From Filobasidium wieringae (Eukaryota; Basidiomycota; Tremellomycetes; Filobasidiales; Filobasidiaceae): a stretch of 64,000 bases of DNA. The DNA lies in contig BCIV01000004.1 of the NCBI GenBank assembly GCA_001600055.1, positions 546,430 to 610,429 on the forward strand. The letters are read 5' to 3'. The position numbers were made by a program, and so were the translations under genes. Position 1 is the first letter of the stretch; every line of letters begins with the position of its first letter. The notes beneath the pieces are model-generated. The model did not search any database. It was not told the DNA's origin and worked only from the letters and a program-made list of their open reading frames with translations. Shown one piece after another: positions 35,993 through 47,704 of this stretch.

Positions 35993-38900
35993 CTAGGCAG
36001 CGTCTACAGACATTGTAACGTCCTCTTCCGTCTTGACCGTGCCATTGCCCGGTGTATCTACGACCTTCTGTCTGATCGCTTTCATCAGACTCTTCTTAGT
36101 TTCGTTCGTAGTCTGCTGATCTTGAGGCTTGCCGTCAGCGTCAAGCGGCACACCTGACCCTCCAACGGCGTTGTCTAATCGGAGCTTCGTTTCTCCAAGG
36201 GCGTACATGTTGTCCTAAAGAAGACGGATCGATCAGACGATAGCTTGCCTTGGCCATGGTAATTATCTTTCGCTCACCTCTATCGTGTCCTCTGTGATGA
36301 ATTTGTATACGAGGACATCCCGCGTTTGTCCCTGTAGCCATGACCAGTCAGTACGCCTTCTAAGCCGATTTCGGTGCAATGCTGCTTACAATTCGGTAAG
36401 CGCGATCCATTGCTTGTTTATCATTATGAGCTGTGTTCAGGTGGAATCAGTGAACCGCAACACGGGACAGAAGATTAACCCTCTGCTCACGATTAAAGTC
36501 TTGATCAAATATAACGACCATGGAAGCGGCAACCAAGTTGATACTGAAATTACCAGTGATATTAGAGACGCAGCGCGGAAGCCAAATACCGAAGAGACTG
36601 ACCCCATTCCACCTGCTCTGGTTGACAATAAGAAGACCTTGATTTCCTCGTCCTCGGTAAATTCATCTACCATTCCTTGCCGTTCGTCAACCTTTGTACT
36701 TCCGTCCAGTCTCAAAAAGCGTGTGTCCAGCTTTTCCAGGACGATTTCCAAGATATTAAGGACTTGGGTAAACTGACAGAATAAACGTTTCGGTCAGAGC
36801 ATGTACGTCTCGGGAAGCAAGCTCCTTCTCACTTGACTGAACAACAACATTCTTCGTCCCTCGCGTTTGCACTGTTCAAGCTTCTCCAATAGCATTGCAA
36901 CCTTTGCCGATTTCATAAATGCATCATCAGCATGATTTATGTACTGGTTGCAGCTCTGTATGAAAAATGTGTCAGTTGCGCCATCGACGTCTTCTCTCGC
37001 GGTGTACTGACCTTGTGCTCCTTAGAGAAGCCACACAGCTCGCTATCAGTCATGACCTGATAACTCTCGACCATCAATAAAGAGTCAGGTGATAGCTGTG
37101 AACGAAAGTCATACCTCCATGTCTTCCACTATCAGATCGTATACCGAATCCATGAACTGCTCTTCCTTCATACAGTCCCGGGCCATCTTGCGTATAATGG
37201 CATCGGTATACAGGCGGCGGAATAAGAGAGGGTGTATCGCAGCCTTTCTCAAGTCCATCAGGATGTTGGAGGAAGCGTTCTCCTTGTGTTTCGCCAACGC
37301 CTTTTTGGCTTTTGCCTTAGTTTTCGCTTTAGCCTCTTCATCTTCGTCTTCCAAAGCCAACTTCTCGAGCTCTTCTTCGGTCTGCGTGGCCAAAACCGTA
37401 CGCGATCGCTCCAAAATATCAGAATAGAGCTTGCTCTGATCGCTCTCCATCTTGCAGATGACCTTGGTTTCCGTCTTATCTGGCAAGTCTTTCAGCACCT
37501 GTAACAGTTTCGTGAGCGACATGCCAAGTGACTCGTTGTTCCGCTTGCACGGCCTACCTGAGCTTTCCGTCGACGGAGCACAAACGGTGTCATCATTGTT
37601 CGCGCTCGGGATACTCGTTGCTGGGATAACAGGTTGGAAGCACCTTTCGCGTGTACTTTAAAGATCTGCCTAAGGGAAGTCTCGGCGTCTTCAAAGATGT
37701 CCTCGTGGATGAATTTCAAGAGCGACTTGGAATATAACGATAGGTTCAGTTCTCCAAGCGATGAACCGATTCAGGTCTATCAACTTACGACCAGCTCCTG
37801 CAAATTGTTTTGCAGCGGCGTACCCGTAAGCAACAGTCGCCATTTGGGCTGGATCTCGATCAACCGAGTATACCGTAAACTATTGAAATTCTTCAAGGTA
37901 TGTCCCTCATCGTAAATACAGCACTGTTGACGTTTGAGTTTAGCTTACTGACCGCGTGAGTGCGCCGAGTGTCGCACTCACCTCGAAGTCAAGCTTCTTC
38001 TTGAGGAACTTATGATCCTGCTCTCGGAAGGCGAGATCATAGGTCGTGAGCAATACTTCCAAATCACCGGCCCGGTATTGTTCTTTGAGCTGATATCGTT
38101 GCTCGTCCCTCTCTTTTTGGGATCCATAGTAACATTGTACGTCGATGGACGGCGCGAAGCGCGCAAACTCCCTAACCCAATTCTCTAGCGTCGAGGATCT
38201 ATTGGCAACATGGATTGGAGCACGGACATAAGCAGAAGAAGTGGCGTCAACTTACGGGACGAGAATCAGGTGCGACATCTTTCTCCCCTTGGCCTTTAGC
38301 CCTGCTAAAAATGCTATTACCTGGAAGGTTTTACCCAAACCTAGCGGGGTTCGATCGTGGTGAGTTCCATATCAGGGCAAAATACTATGGTAGATGGACC
38401 TACCCATCTCGTCGGCTAAGATGCAGCTCAGCTGTCGCTCATACATCATTGTCAACCAGTTGACCCCAACTGTCTGATAATCTTTGAGTTTGGCATCTTC
38501 TGCCAAACCTTCCGGTTGCGCATCTCGATACAGCTTGGCGATTTTCCTCTTCTTCGGGTCTGTTTCCTGCTGAGCCATTCGCTTGAGTCGTTGCGCATCG
38601 ACGGTAGCGATATGCATTCCCGTGTCTTGCGAGGAGACCACGTTCGAGACCTGAGACGTTCCTGTCGGACTGGAAGCTCGACTCCCTCCATTCTCCTGCT
38701 TCGCGGTACCTCCCCAAACCCTCATGACGTCCAAGAGTTCTTTACCGATACTTTCACACTTGTTTAAACATCTGTCCACGTCAATGTACCCTTGCATGAC
38801 CTCCATGTATTGATCAAAGAGACCCTGAGAGACTCCTTTCTTCTTTTGAAGCTTTCGTCGAAGCTCGTCCACGTTGTCATAAGGCCGAAGCGCGATAATG

Positions 38901-40318
38901 ATCTTGGCTTGCTCGTCAGAACAAACTTTCATTCGAGCAAACACATTAGACAGCATCCCAAGGGAAAATGATCGAATCTCCTTGTTGATACTCACCGATC
39001 GTACCCGTAAGCTGAGCAGCATCACAAGTATTGAAGACTTTCAAAGCGTTCGTCTCGTCCATATCCTCCATCTCGACCCCATAGTTCCTCTTCCCCTTCT
39101 TCCCATGGCCAGTACTAGCATCGGACCAATCTGCCTCCGAATCAGAACCCACGTCTCTTCTCCTCTTCTCGCCCACTTCGATCGGAGACCTCCGAATTCC
39201 ACTGCTTTGGTTCTCCATACGTCGGTTGGAGTAGATGGCGGATCTCTTCTTCTCCTCCATCTTCAGGGACTGAGGTGACGGCATGGGTGCCACCCTAATA
39301 ATCTTCCCATGAGACTGCTTCCCATTACTTGAAGCTCCGTTGTTAGGCGGGGAAATCATTCCTCCAGAGTTCTGTCGATCGATTAGGCGACCCCCTGCGG
39401 ACCCCCCAATCTTAGGGGGGGTGAATGTTTTCCCTTGACTTAAAGCGCTCATTCGCTTAACCAGGTTTACAGATGGCTCATCCCCATGATCTACGATGAG
39501 CTGTTCAATCTTCTCCACCGCCAGAGTTGGGAACAGGGTCTTGAATTTCTGAACGGAAGGCGTTCCGGGGCTACCTGTTGGGCCTCCAGGTGCGGGTCTG
39601 ACTTTGAATCTGCTCTTTTGAAAAGAACCGATCGGAGTGGAAGGCATCGATCCTTGACTTGTTCCTGCCGTCACTTGATCTGAACTAGAATTACGGGATA
39701 GGTTACCGGGAGTGACAGGTCGACTGTCTACTTTTATGGCGGATAGACTGTTCCCGATTCCTCCAGTTGAGGACGCATATTCCGATCCTTCTCGAGAAAC
39801 CATTGCTCGTTTTCTTGGTGCTTGACCGTCCACCCCTCTTTCCATGTTCGAGCCCAAGGAAGAAGCACCCTCCGGAGGTGAACTCCCCATGATAGGAGTC
39901 GTCGAAGCAGAAGGTTGAACTAAGCTCGCTCCCCAAGAACCCCCATCCTTATCGACCTTCATTCCCTCTTTATTTCGTTTATTTAGTGAACCAGTATGAT
40001 CGTCCCCTAAGATGGCCTGATTGTACGTCCTCCCAGCAGCAGAAGGGAAATGTTTAGATCCTGGGCCGGTGGGGGAACCCTGTAAAACGTGAGCTCTTCC
40101 TGGAGCGGGTGAAGAAGCGGGAGCAAGGATTTTGGCCGGAGGAGAAGAAAGGATATGTTTGATTGGTGGCGCAGATGAGTTTGAAGATGAAGCTTTACTG
40201 TTTCTCTTAGCTCTAAGAGCCTCGAGGGCGGACATCTTGTCAGTAGTCTATGAACAGGGAGGACGACGTTAGCTAGAGTGTAAAGCTGTATATCGAGTAT
40301 AGGAACACTTGCCGACAT
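35993..40318 (-). CDS. FUN30: SNF2-family chromatin remodeller, Fun30/SMARCAD1 type
   Basis: ATP-dependent nucleosome remodeller linked to heterochromatin maintenance and DNA-end resection. The N-terminal 400 residues are Ser/Pro-rich and hold a CUE-like ubiquitin-binding segment ([20 protein letters not shown], about residues 230-260). Next come the SNF2 helicase parts over many exons: [37 protein letters not shown], the DEGH box in [20 protein letters not shown], then the helicase C region ([28 protein letters not shown]) and [21 protein letters not shown]. The C-terminus ends at 35993. The start is probably at 40318: ATG TCG is followed by a GC-AG intron (40312-40248) that rejoins in frame at 40247, just upstream of the second Met at 40235. 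CUE segment plus helicase layout favours Fun30 over other SNF2 classes. Confidence 0.88.
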
Positions 40319-40839
40319 CGTGCCAATCGGTAAATTGCTAGGGTGGTCCGAAGGGTTCTCTTGTCTGTTTGAAATTATATAAGAGGATTCTTGAGTGTGA
40401 TGGTCAGAGACTATCTAGTTTAGAGCTCAAATGGCTGGTTGCCGGCTTCTTATGAATAGGATTCGACAAGGAACGCAAGTGATTAGGCAGTTTGGGTCGG
40501 ATTTTGCCGTTTTTTGGATCGATCGCCTTGTCCCTGAGAGCAGATAAGTGCTAGCAGTAGTATCTGAATATCTGGCAACTGATTGAGTTGGCCGATTGTA
40601 GGTGGATGATGAATGAAACGGTGTTTTCAGCTGTTTGAAGGTGATAATTTCCATTTGAATCGCGTTTGGGATACGCGATTTGAATCGAATTAGGGGAAAG
40701 TCATTTACAGCTGCTCAGGTTCACCATATCCATCATCATCCCCTTCTCTGACCATTCACTGGCTCAATAGACTCAGCGTTGAGGTTCTGCCATCGTGGAT
40801 CCACTCTAGACCAGCCGCGCACAGCTTAGCCTTCAAGCC
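40319..40839. promoter_or_regulatory. Divergent promoter FUN30 / SPC2
   Basis: About 520 bp between divergent starts. It contains a duplicated GCGTTTGGGATACGCGATTTGAATCG-like palindromic stretch around 40663-40690 (CGCGTTT / ATACGCG). No RNA gene or additional CDS seen. Confidence 0.4.
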
Positions 40840-41908
40840 ATGGCCAAAAAAACGTCCTCTCAAGCCAAAGTCGAGGCTACTCCTTTACCTCCAGCAATCA
40901 CCACCTCATCTCCCTTCACATCATCGGAATCTCTCCTCAGTAATTCGGAGAGCAATCTCTCTAGTCCGAGCACAGAGTTTCAGGCCGAGTTCACGGGATT
41001 CAGTGATTTGGAGGGCAAGCCGTTGCCTACTGTTTTAGTGAACAATGCGAGTCAATCAGAGCTGAAGACTGCTCTGGACGATGCTGTGAAGAAGGTATTT
41101 CACAATCATTCTAGGTCGACGGTTTTATACTGATACGAGCTCTTTATCTGCTTCGCTCCATCTTCCAATCAATCCATCTTGCCGACTGACAACTTATCGG
41201 AATTCGAAACCCTCGAACAAAGGTCATCACCTCGTCCCATCAATTCACCCAAATACATACCCATACCGATATCAGGCTCGTATTAGGTTGGGCTTCCGTG
41301 TTGGTGGCAGCAGCTACCATGGCTTACGATTATAAAGTCGGGTTTCGTCAAGCCAGGGGCGTAACGATCTTAGGTGTACTTAGGTCAGTTGCATTCCGGA
41401 CACGTATTTCGCTGGTTTACTGATGAAACGTCATGCGGATTGGGAATAGTTATATGCTCTTAGCAGCCATACAAACGGGGTATAGTTATTATGTGGAGAA
41501 GAATACGATTTATATGGGTAAACGAAAGAGTTTGACAAAACGGGTATGTCATCTCCCTTTCGTCGTTTCATCAATGAATGGACTGTTCTAACGAGTCCGC
41601 TTTGTCGTCTGCAACAGATCGAAACCGAACTCCTCTCCATCTCCTCTCAAGCCCTCCCCTCTTCCTTCTCCCCCTCCTACAGCCCTCCCAAATACTCGAT
41701 AACAATCATCTACCGTCGCTCAACCAATGCGAACAAGTCTCTCCTACGTAGGAGAAAGGAAACCGTCTCCCTCCCATTCAGCTCTCTTATCGATGAGAAC
41801 GGTGGGGTAGAGGAGAGTAGGGTGGCCGATTGGGTCGGATGGGTCATGCAGAGGAGTGTAGGGCAGGGGAGAGGGAGCGAGACGGATGATGAGGGCAAAC
41901 GAATGTGA
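40840..41908 (+). CDS. SPC2: Signal peptidase complex subunit 2
   Basis: Non-catalytic subunit of the ER signal peptidase, which cleaves signal peptides from secretory proteins. Four exons (40840-41094, 41223-41383, 41450-41543, 41618-41908) join in phase to 266 residues. The N-terminus is Ser/Thr-rich and cytosolic; two closely spaced membrane segments follow (LVLGWASVLVAAATMAYDY and TILGVLSYMLLAAIQTGYSY), typical of the SPCS2/Spc2 hairpin. After them come VEKNTIYMGKR and a beta-rich cytosolic domain with KYSITIIYRR. It is divergent from FUN30 and close to EMC10, another ER membrane factor. Confidence 0.85.
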
Positions 41909-41935
41909 TGGGGATGAGGTTGTGCGGTTTATAAT

Positions 41936-42711
41936 ATGGATAGACTGTGGGAGATGGGGTCCCGACTGAGACATCAAGCAGAGACCGTTTCAAGAGCTAT
42001 CGACTACGTTGGTGTGGAAGCTAAGCCTTGGTGGATGGACAGATTCACCAAAACACGAATAAACAGGAGAGCCGAGATCATTCTTGTCATCGGTACGATC
42101 TTGGAAAGCATTGCCACACCTCCTGTTCCGATCCCTCTCTATAGAACCACCTTCCCTGAATTCGATCACCTCCTCTCTAGCAATCTCCTCCCCTCAATTC
42201 GATCCCACTTGGCCAGCGCTATAGATTTCGCCGGACCTGTCTAGACTACTAGTATCATCACTACCTCAGGCTAGTTTAGCCTTTGCTCTGAAACAAGGGA
42301 TCCAGAGAACAGCCAAATCGGGAGTAGTGTATATTGATAATTGATGAACACCTGGAACCTCTCTCTTCAACTTGTGGCCGGAAGGATGGTAGTAGAAGCG
42401 AGTCACGTCGAACGGATCTACCAAATGCTTCTGGAAAAGATAGGCATAGAGTGCTGCGACAGTGAAGAGTATGAGTTGTTACCTGAGTGGTTATGGAGAG
42501 CGTTAGAGATCCCTCATTGGTACTTTCGGTACAACTCCACATCGCTAATATCGTTACGTCATTGTCGATGGGTCTGACATTCTCTTCTACCCACTCCTGC
42601 CGTCAAAGAGCCACCTACTCAAACGACGTGGTCCGAGCAGGAGCTCGAGGATCAAGATTGGAGAGCTGATCCAGTCTGGAAGGCATTTGTACGGTTGCTT
42701 AATAGCTCGTA
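41936..42711 (+). CDS. Unrecognised small gene(s) after SPC2
   Basis: I do not recognise these frames. The first, 41936-42244, starts with ATG 27 nt after the SPC2 stop and encodes 102 residues with a hydrophobic centre (AEIILVIGTILESIA). A second coding-like stretch, 42341-42530, has VVEASHVERIYQMLLEKIG and LLPEWLWRALEIPH; a third, about 42600-42711, has TTWSEQELEDQDWRADPVWK and ends in a stop. They may be exons of one gene of about 200 residues, but I could not fix the splice sites. The tight spacing to SPC2 leaves almost no room for a separate promoter, so read-through or overlapping UTRs are likely if it is real. It converges with EMC10. Confidence 0.35.
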
Positions 42712-42764
42712 AGTCCGGGTTTATGATGTATCGCAAAGACCCCGTTCAAGCATATTACAACCGA

Positions 42765-43646
42765 TCACTTGGCTTTGACGGGAGCCTTCCCCTTGCCCGC
42801 TTCTTCAGGACCAGGATCCCCCGCCATTGTGCCGACGATCATCATAGCTCCCAAAATGTACAACCAGTATTTACCCAAGAACGACTTCTCTTCTTTCTTG
42901 CCTTTTTGGGACTGGAGTGTTGGTTGACCGGTCGCTGGATTGATAGGGGATGATAGATCGGGGGAGGAATGGATGGACGCTTTGAGGCTGTGAAGGAAGG
43001 AGAAGTTCGGTAAGGGACTTTTCACAATGCAGACATAGAGAAGACGTACGGAGCAAGGCTTTGGGGCTTGATGGTATTCACAATCAAGTTGATTTTGGCG
43101 CTGGAAGGTAGCTTGAAACCATCCGGACACTGAGCACTCTTGATTGGCTTGGAGGCTGTTGCTAATGAGAGTTTGATGGATACGGGGTGATCTCCGTTCG
43201 GAGTCGTACGGATGTCCAGTGTAGCGTTTTGAGCAGATAGATGACACTGTAAAGAGCAACATCGTCAGTATCTGAGGAAAGTTTGATAGAAGTATTGTAC
43301 ATACCAATCTTAACCCAGACATTCCCCACTGAGTCATCTCTTCCTCGTCCGTAGCTCCATCAGACCCGAGAGCGATTTGATACCAATAGTCTTGAGCTTG
43401 TTCACCTTCCGAAGAGGTGCTCAATTCAATTCCTTGAACCTCTGGGGATTCTATTGCGTGCACATCCGAGAAAGATAATTCAGATCGCTTGGACCATCGC
43501 TGCGTAGAAGGATCGTTGGGGTTCAAGGCGCGATGATACAAAGCGTAGTTGCTGGTAGAGGTGGTTTGTTCTGGCGTGTGGATGGTGCCCTGGGCCAATG
43601 CGATAGGCAGGCCAACCAAGCATCCAAGGGATATAAGTCGGACCAT
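42765..43646 (-). CDS. EMC10: ER membrane protein complex subunit 10
   Basis: Lumenal/membrane subunit of the EMC, which inserts tail-anchored and multi-pass proteins into the ER membrane. Three exons: 43646-43305, 43246-43050, 42987-42765, 253 residues. The N-terminus is a signal peptide (MVRLISLGCLVGLPIALAQG). The lumenal domain is beta-rich with an xYWYQIAL-type strand and a Cys pair region (RLCHLSAQ and SAQCPDGFKLP). The C-terminus has the family hallmark, EEKSFLGKYWLYILGAMM, a single membrane anchor followed by a short Gly/Pro/Lys tail. The start at 43646 was chosen because it begins the signal peptide; the open frame extends further upstream to 43811 without support. Confidence 0.85.
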   Translation of the reverse strand: MVRLISLGCLVGLPIALAQGTIHTPEQTTSTSNYALYHRALNPNDPSTQRWSKRSELSFSDVHAIESPEVQGIELSTSSEGEQAQDYWYQIALGSDGATDEEEMTQWGMSGLRLVCTILLSNFPQILTMLLFTVSSICSKRYTGHPYDSERRSPRIHQTLISNSLQANQECSVSGWFQATFQRQNQLDCEYHQAPKPCSVRLLYVCIVKSPLPNFSFLHSLKASIHSSPDLSSPINPATGQPTLQSQKGKKEEKSFLGKYWLYILGAMMIVGTMAGDPGPEEAGKGKAPVKAK

Positions 43647-44083
43647 CGAGGATAATATGGACGTTCCTATTGTGATGATATCTCTCGACTGAAAGGGAAA
43701 TCGGTGGCATGAGCGATAACGAGCAAGATGTGGTAGATCAACCAACCACTCGACATTGATTACGTAAGGCAATTTGAGTTTCCGAGACACGAGCCGATGC
43801 GTTTCAACCACGTAGTTTGGTAATTGTCGATTATAGCCATACTATTTACCATGATATAACCTCAGACAATAAGACACGAGTTCCTCCAATACAAAGTGAA
43901 TGCACTTGCCAGGCAAAAGTAGACAGTCTTGATGGATGATATGGAAGAATCGGCGCGAAGGGAGGTCACCATAATCTTCTTATTGTATATTTCACACCAA
44001 GCCAAACACGGCCATATACACAAACTTCCTTTGCAAGCCGACACTCCTAGCTATTTGAAGTATTTTAAAACTTTCCGCAATGC
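43647..44083. other. Intergenic EMC10 to aldo-keto reductase
   Basis: About 437 bp: EMC10 promoter and 3' UTR of the aldo-keto reductase. AT-richer than surrounding genes around 43860-44080. No gene seen. Confidence 0.4.
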
Positions 44084-45284
44084 TTATTGCTGGCCGACGA
44101 TCGGCTTGGAAGGCTTGACCCATTCTATGCCACCTCGGTGCACCATAACAACATCCTGAGCGGAAGCTACCATGACTTGAGGCATCTTTGGGTTGAACAA
44201 TGACGAGTTCAAGAAGTCCGTTGGGAATCCATGCTTAAAGTCGGTAGCCTCGTCGATGGCCTTCATCTCCTCGTCCGAGAGTACGATCTCCAAGCCTTTA
44301 AGGTTACTCAATAAATGCTCGACCTTTCTTCCCCCAATGATGGGGAAGACGTAAGGTGATTTCTGCATGACATAAGCCAAAGCGATGTTAAGGATGGTCA
44401 CATCATCCTCCCGCTTATCAGCTAGATCCTCGAGGACAGCCGAAATCTTCTTGTCATGCTCGCTGAGGGGAATGAAATTCCTTCCATCGTTCGATTTCTC
44501 CCGCTCTGCAAACCCCGCGCGAGTCTGGAACCGACCCTGGTTGAGGACACCATAGGGAGCCAAGGCCATCCCCTCGTGTTGGGCCATAGGGATGATCTCC
44601 CTCTCGAAATCTCTCATGGCGGCATTCCACATTCCTTGATAGACGCTGAATTGCCTCAACCCATGGTCCCGTGCGTATTGGTTTGCTTTGGAAACGATCC
44701 ACGCGGGAGTGTCTGAAATACCCAGGTACAGGACTTTGCCGCTGACCACGAGATCATTCAAGCTATGCATGAGTTCGGGGATGGATGCGGTGTAGTCCCA
44801 GATATGCAGGTAAAATAGGTCGATATAAGAGGTTCCGAGCCGGTTCAAAGAATTATCGAGCGAGAGTTTCATCGATTTGGTTCCGTTCCCAACATAATTG
44901 ACATTGATGTGATTCGTAGCCTTTGGGATATAATTGTTTGTGTATTTGGTGGCAAGAACAAGCTGATCTCTGTTACCCCTCGCTTTCATCCACTCTCCTA
45001 GCCATTCTTCTGTCTCTCCATCTCTATATCTAGAGGTTCCACGTGATAGTTCAGTATAAATTTGCAGTTTCTGCCAAACCGAGAACGCCTCACACATTCG
45101 CGCTATCCAGAAAATTTCCACCGTTCTCGACAAAAGTATCCAAAATCTTGAAACTCGTTCCCTTGTCACATTTCCCGTATCGCTCAGAGTGAGCATCTCC
45201 AAAAGTCATGGTGCCGAGACAAATAGGGGAGACCATGATGGCTGCAGAAGGAGCAAGCTGGCGGTATCGGGTGAGAGGAGACAT
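44084..45284 (-). CDS. Aldo-keto reductase, aryl-alcohol dehydrogenase type
   Basis: NADP-dependent reductase of the AKR superfamily. Two exons, 45284-45094 and 45029-44084, give 378 residues; the join restores the conserved DSANVYRDGETEEWLGEWM segment. The catalytic tetrad can be read: Asp in NFLDSAN, Tyr in NVYRDG, Lys in LATKY and His in LHIWD. Cofactor-binding features VFPIIGGRKVEHLLSN and NLKGLEIVLSDEE follow near the C-terminus. This form matches fungal aryl-alcohol dehydrogenase/norsolorinic-acid-reductase-like proteins (yeast Aad family). Substrate cannot be told from sequence, and no biosynthetic cluster surrounds it. Confidence 0.9.
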
Positions 45285-46118
45285 GATGGTTCAGCTGGTT
45301 TGCCTCAGTTATCGATTTGAAGGTTTGATAGATAGTGACTGATGATCGACTTGGGTCATCTTCTCCACTATGATAGGAGGAGCATCTTATATGTAGTGGA
45401 AGCTGTGCGTACACCTCCACCGGTTTCGTCATCGCCTCCACCGACCTCCACTCGTCTTCGGCGTTGTTGACGATGAACGCTTGGCTATGTCGGACGATAG
45501 AGGTGTTTCTTTTCCGCTTACATCAAGAGAGAGATAGCCTACTACTGTAATCCGAAACAGTTCTTCGGGTAGATTCAGCCTGAGGAAGCGTTTCATGTAT
45601 GCGTGTCGACCGGCGTTTCATCTGATTTACTGTCATCTTTTTGCCTCAATCTTACGGCCGCACCGACGGCAGTCAACAACAGATCAACAGACCGTAACAA
45701 GAAGAGCTTTCTTATTCTACTGATATTGACCAATGATGAAAATGGACACAGCAGATGTACTCATCGCGTTCGGCTGCGGGAGCAATTTTAAGTGATTGTT
45801 GTCACCTCAGGCTTCGTATGCGACTCGGCGTAACTTGATTATCGTGATTTTCATATAATCAATAAACATGATATACATGTTTGCGAGCGTCCTAGAATCC
45901 CTGGAACTTACAATCTGGATTCCAAGCTTAAATTAACAGACAAGTTTTCGCCTGATAAAGTAGGTAGAAACCGAGAGAGTCGAGAAGTCTCTGGTCAGAG
46001 CGTGTAAACAAAGATGTCTACAAACGACAACATAAACAACCCCTGCAACCCCAATTTCAAGCCAATCCCCAGGCAAATCCGTGATCTGTAGCCCTCCATT
46101 AGGTGCTCTTTCGCTAGG
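45285..46118. promoter_or_regulatory. Divergent promoter aldo-keto reductase / EXPERA-like gene
   Basis: About 830 bp between divergent starts. The stretch 45780-45960 is notably AT-rich and contains ATATAATCAATAAACATGAT-like sequence. No tRNA, repeat or supported CDS seen; small open frames at 45603-45791 and 45933-46127 have no protein-like features. Confidence 0.4.
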
Positions 46119-47554
46119 ATGTCTCAACTAATATCTAAGCCTGAGTCTCACGATGAAAGCTGGCTGAGCCGACGAGGAGAACGTCAGGAACCCCGGACTT
46201 GGATAAGCCTGTGGTTTGGGCTGAGCACTTTATTGGTTCTATGGGGTGAGCGGTCGGCACAAGTAGTTCGAGCCTGAATTTACAATACTGACTGTTTGGA
46301 ATTTCCATCAGATGCTGGTTATTGCTTGCTTAGACCGCGCTCGATGCTTGGCGGTGACCTGCACTGGCTATGGAAGCCATACCAGTCAGTTGTTATCGCT
46401 TGTTTATTGCTTGCTTCTCAAGCTGAATTGGAGGAGACAAACACTTCTTCAGATTATACGGAGAGATCGACCACGTTTACGGTCTCCCGGCTATACATAA
46501 CAATACCGGTTTCACTGCAGCTCAGGCTACTCTCAACCTGATCGAATCCATCTTCAATATCGAGTACCTGTACCTGGCTCATTCTGGGAGAAAATCGACT
46601 AAAGGGAAGAACAGAATGGACGCACTGGCGCCTCTCATCGGTTTTACAGGAGCAGTCATGACATTGAGCAAGACTGTTTTATATTGGTTGCAAGGTGCGT
46701 TGTGTTACCAGGCGACATCCTTATAGTCGATGCTGAATTGTCATCTACTCTGACATCCAGAATACTACTCGGGGTATGGTAATATCGGCCACAATCACTT
46801 ACACGATATCATAGTTCTATGGATCATTCCCAACGTGAGTCTCTGAACGGTTCATGAGAACCAGACATGGTAAGAACAGGCGCTGATTCTTGTAACTCTT
46901 ATTTAGGGGTAAGCTCAATCCTACCGAACCTCGTCGCACGACAGTCACTAATACTACACGCTCAGTCTATGGTTGATCTTCCCCTTCTTGATTATGGTGA
47001 CCTTGGGGTCGCAGATAAGCTACGCCTTGCGTAGCCATTCTGCTGAACTAAGCGAAGAACAAGACCGATTATCAGCTTTGATGACGGAAGAAGTCGTCGC
47101 TATGCCGCACGCTCAAGTCTTGAGAGAAGCGAATGTCAGGGAAAGTGTACAAGAATTCACCCCGGTGAAGCAACAATCCGCTCGGCGCTCCATTGGTGGA
47201 TCCACAAGCAAACAGCAACGCGCACCCGCGGTCCGTCAACGGGAAGTCACTCCTGAAATCGAGGTGCCCAGCCTGTTTATCGAGCCTCCCACCGTTCGAC
47301 GCCCTCCTCCAGACCTGAGTACTCTCAAAACGCCCGTCAGAAGGACGAGAGCGTCCTTGGCCCCTAGAACTGAATCCCAGACTGAGACGAAAGTGGTGAC
47401 GCGCTCAAGATTGAGAAAGAGTTCAGTCACTGTGAAAGAGGAACCTGCGGATGAGACGGAAGACGATGTGGCAGATGTCATCCAGGTAGCTACTCCTGCA
47501 CGACGAACGAGGGTAATTCGGAAGACTAGAAGTAGAGGCAACCTTCTTGGTTAA
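46119..47554 (+). CDS. Multi-pass membrane protein, EXPERA-like
   Basis: Six exons join in phase to exactly 369 codons: 46119-46245, 46312-46384, 46453-46694, 46761-46834, a 2-nt exon 46907-46908, and 46966-47554. The first 250 residues have four to five hydrophobic segments and conserved-looking blocks WDAGYCLLRPRSM, GGDLHWLWKPYQLYGEIDHV, GFTAAQATLNLIES, TGAVMTLSKTVLYWLQ, SGYGNIGHNHLHDIIVLWII and PNGLWLIFPFLIM. This resembles a widespread fungal membrane family related to EXPERA/emopamil-binding proteins; the catalytic activity, if any, is unknown. The C-terminal 130 residues are a disordered basic tail rich in Arg, Thr and Pro (RSRLRKSS, ARRTRVIRKTRSRG), unusual for an EXPERA protein. Family call is tentative; gene structure is well supported. 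Confidence 0.65.
46907..46908 (+). other. Predicted 2-nt micro-exon
   Basis: The dinucleotide GG sits between an acceptor (TTATTTAG) and a donor (GTAAGC). Direct joining of the flanking exons gives an immediate stop (AAC-TCT-ATG... read as N S M fails; the phase-0 join reads TC TAT GGT TGA), while adding GG restores the reading N-G-L-W-L-I-F. The downstream intron has a CACTAAT branch site. No alternative canonical splice sites in this interval give the needed phase. Confidence 0.65.
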
Positions 47555-47704
47555 TCGGGTGCAGATTACGCCGTTGCTGGCGAAAGGAACTATAAAAGGG
47601 GATGAGGTTTATGAGGGCCGTGGGTCGAGGGTATTATAATGCAATTTCTGGGGACGTTGTACGTCCTTATACCGTATTGGATCCATGGAGTGTACAAGTA
47701 TAAT

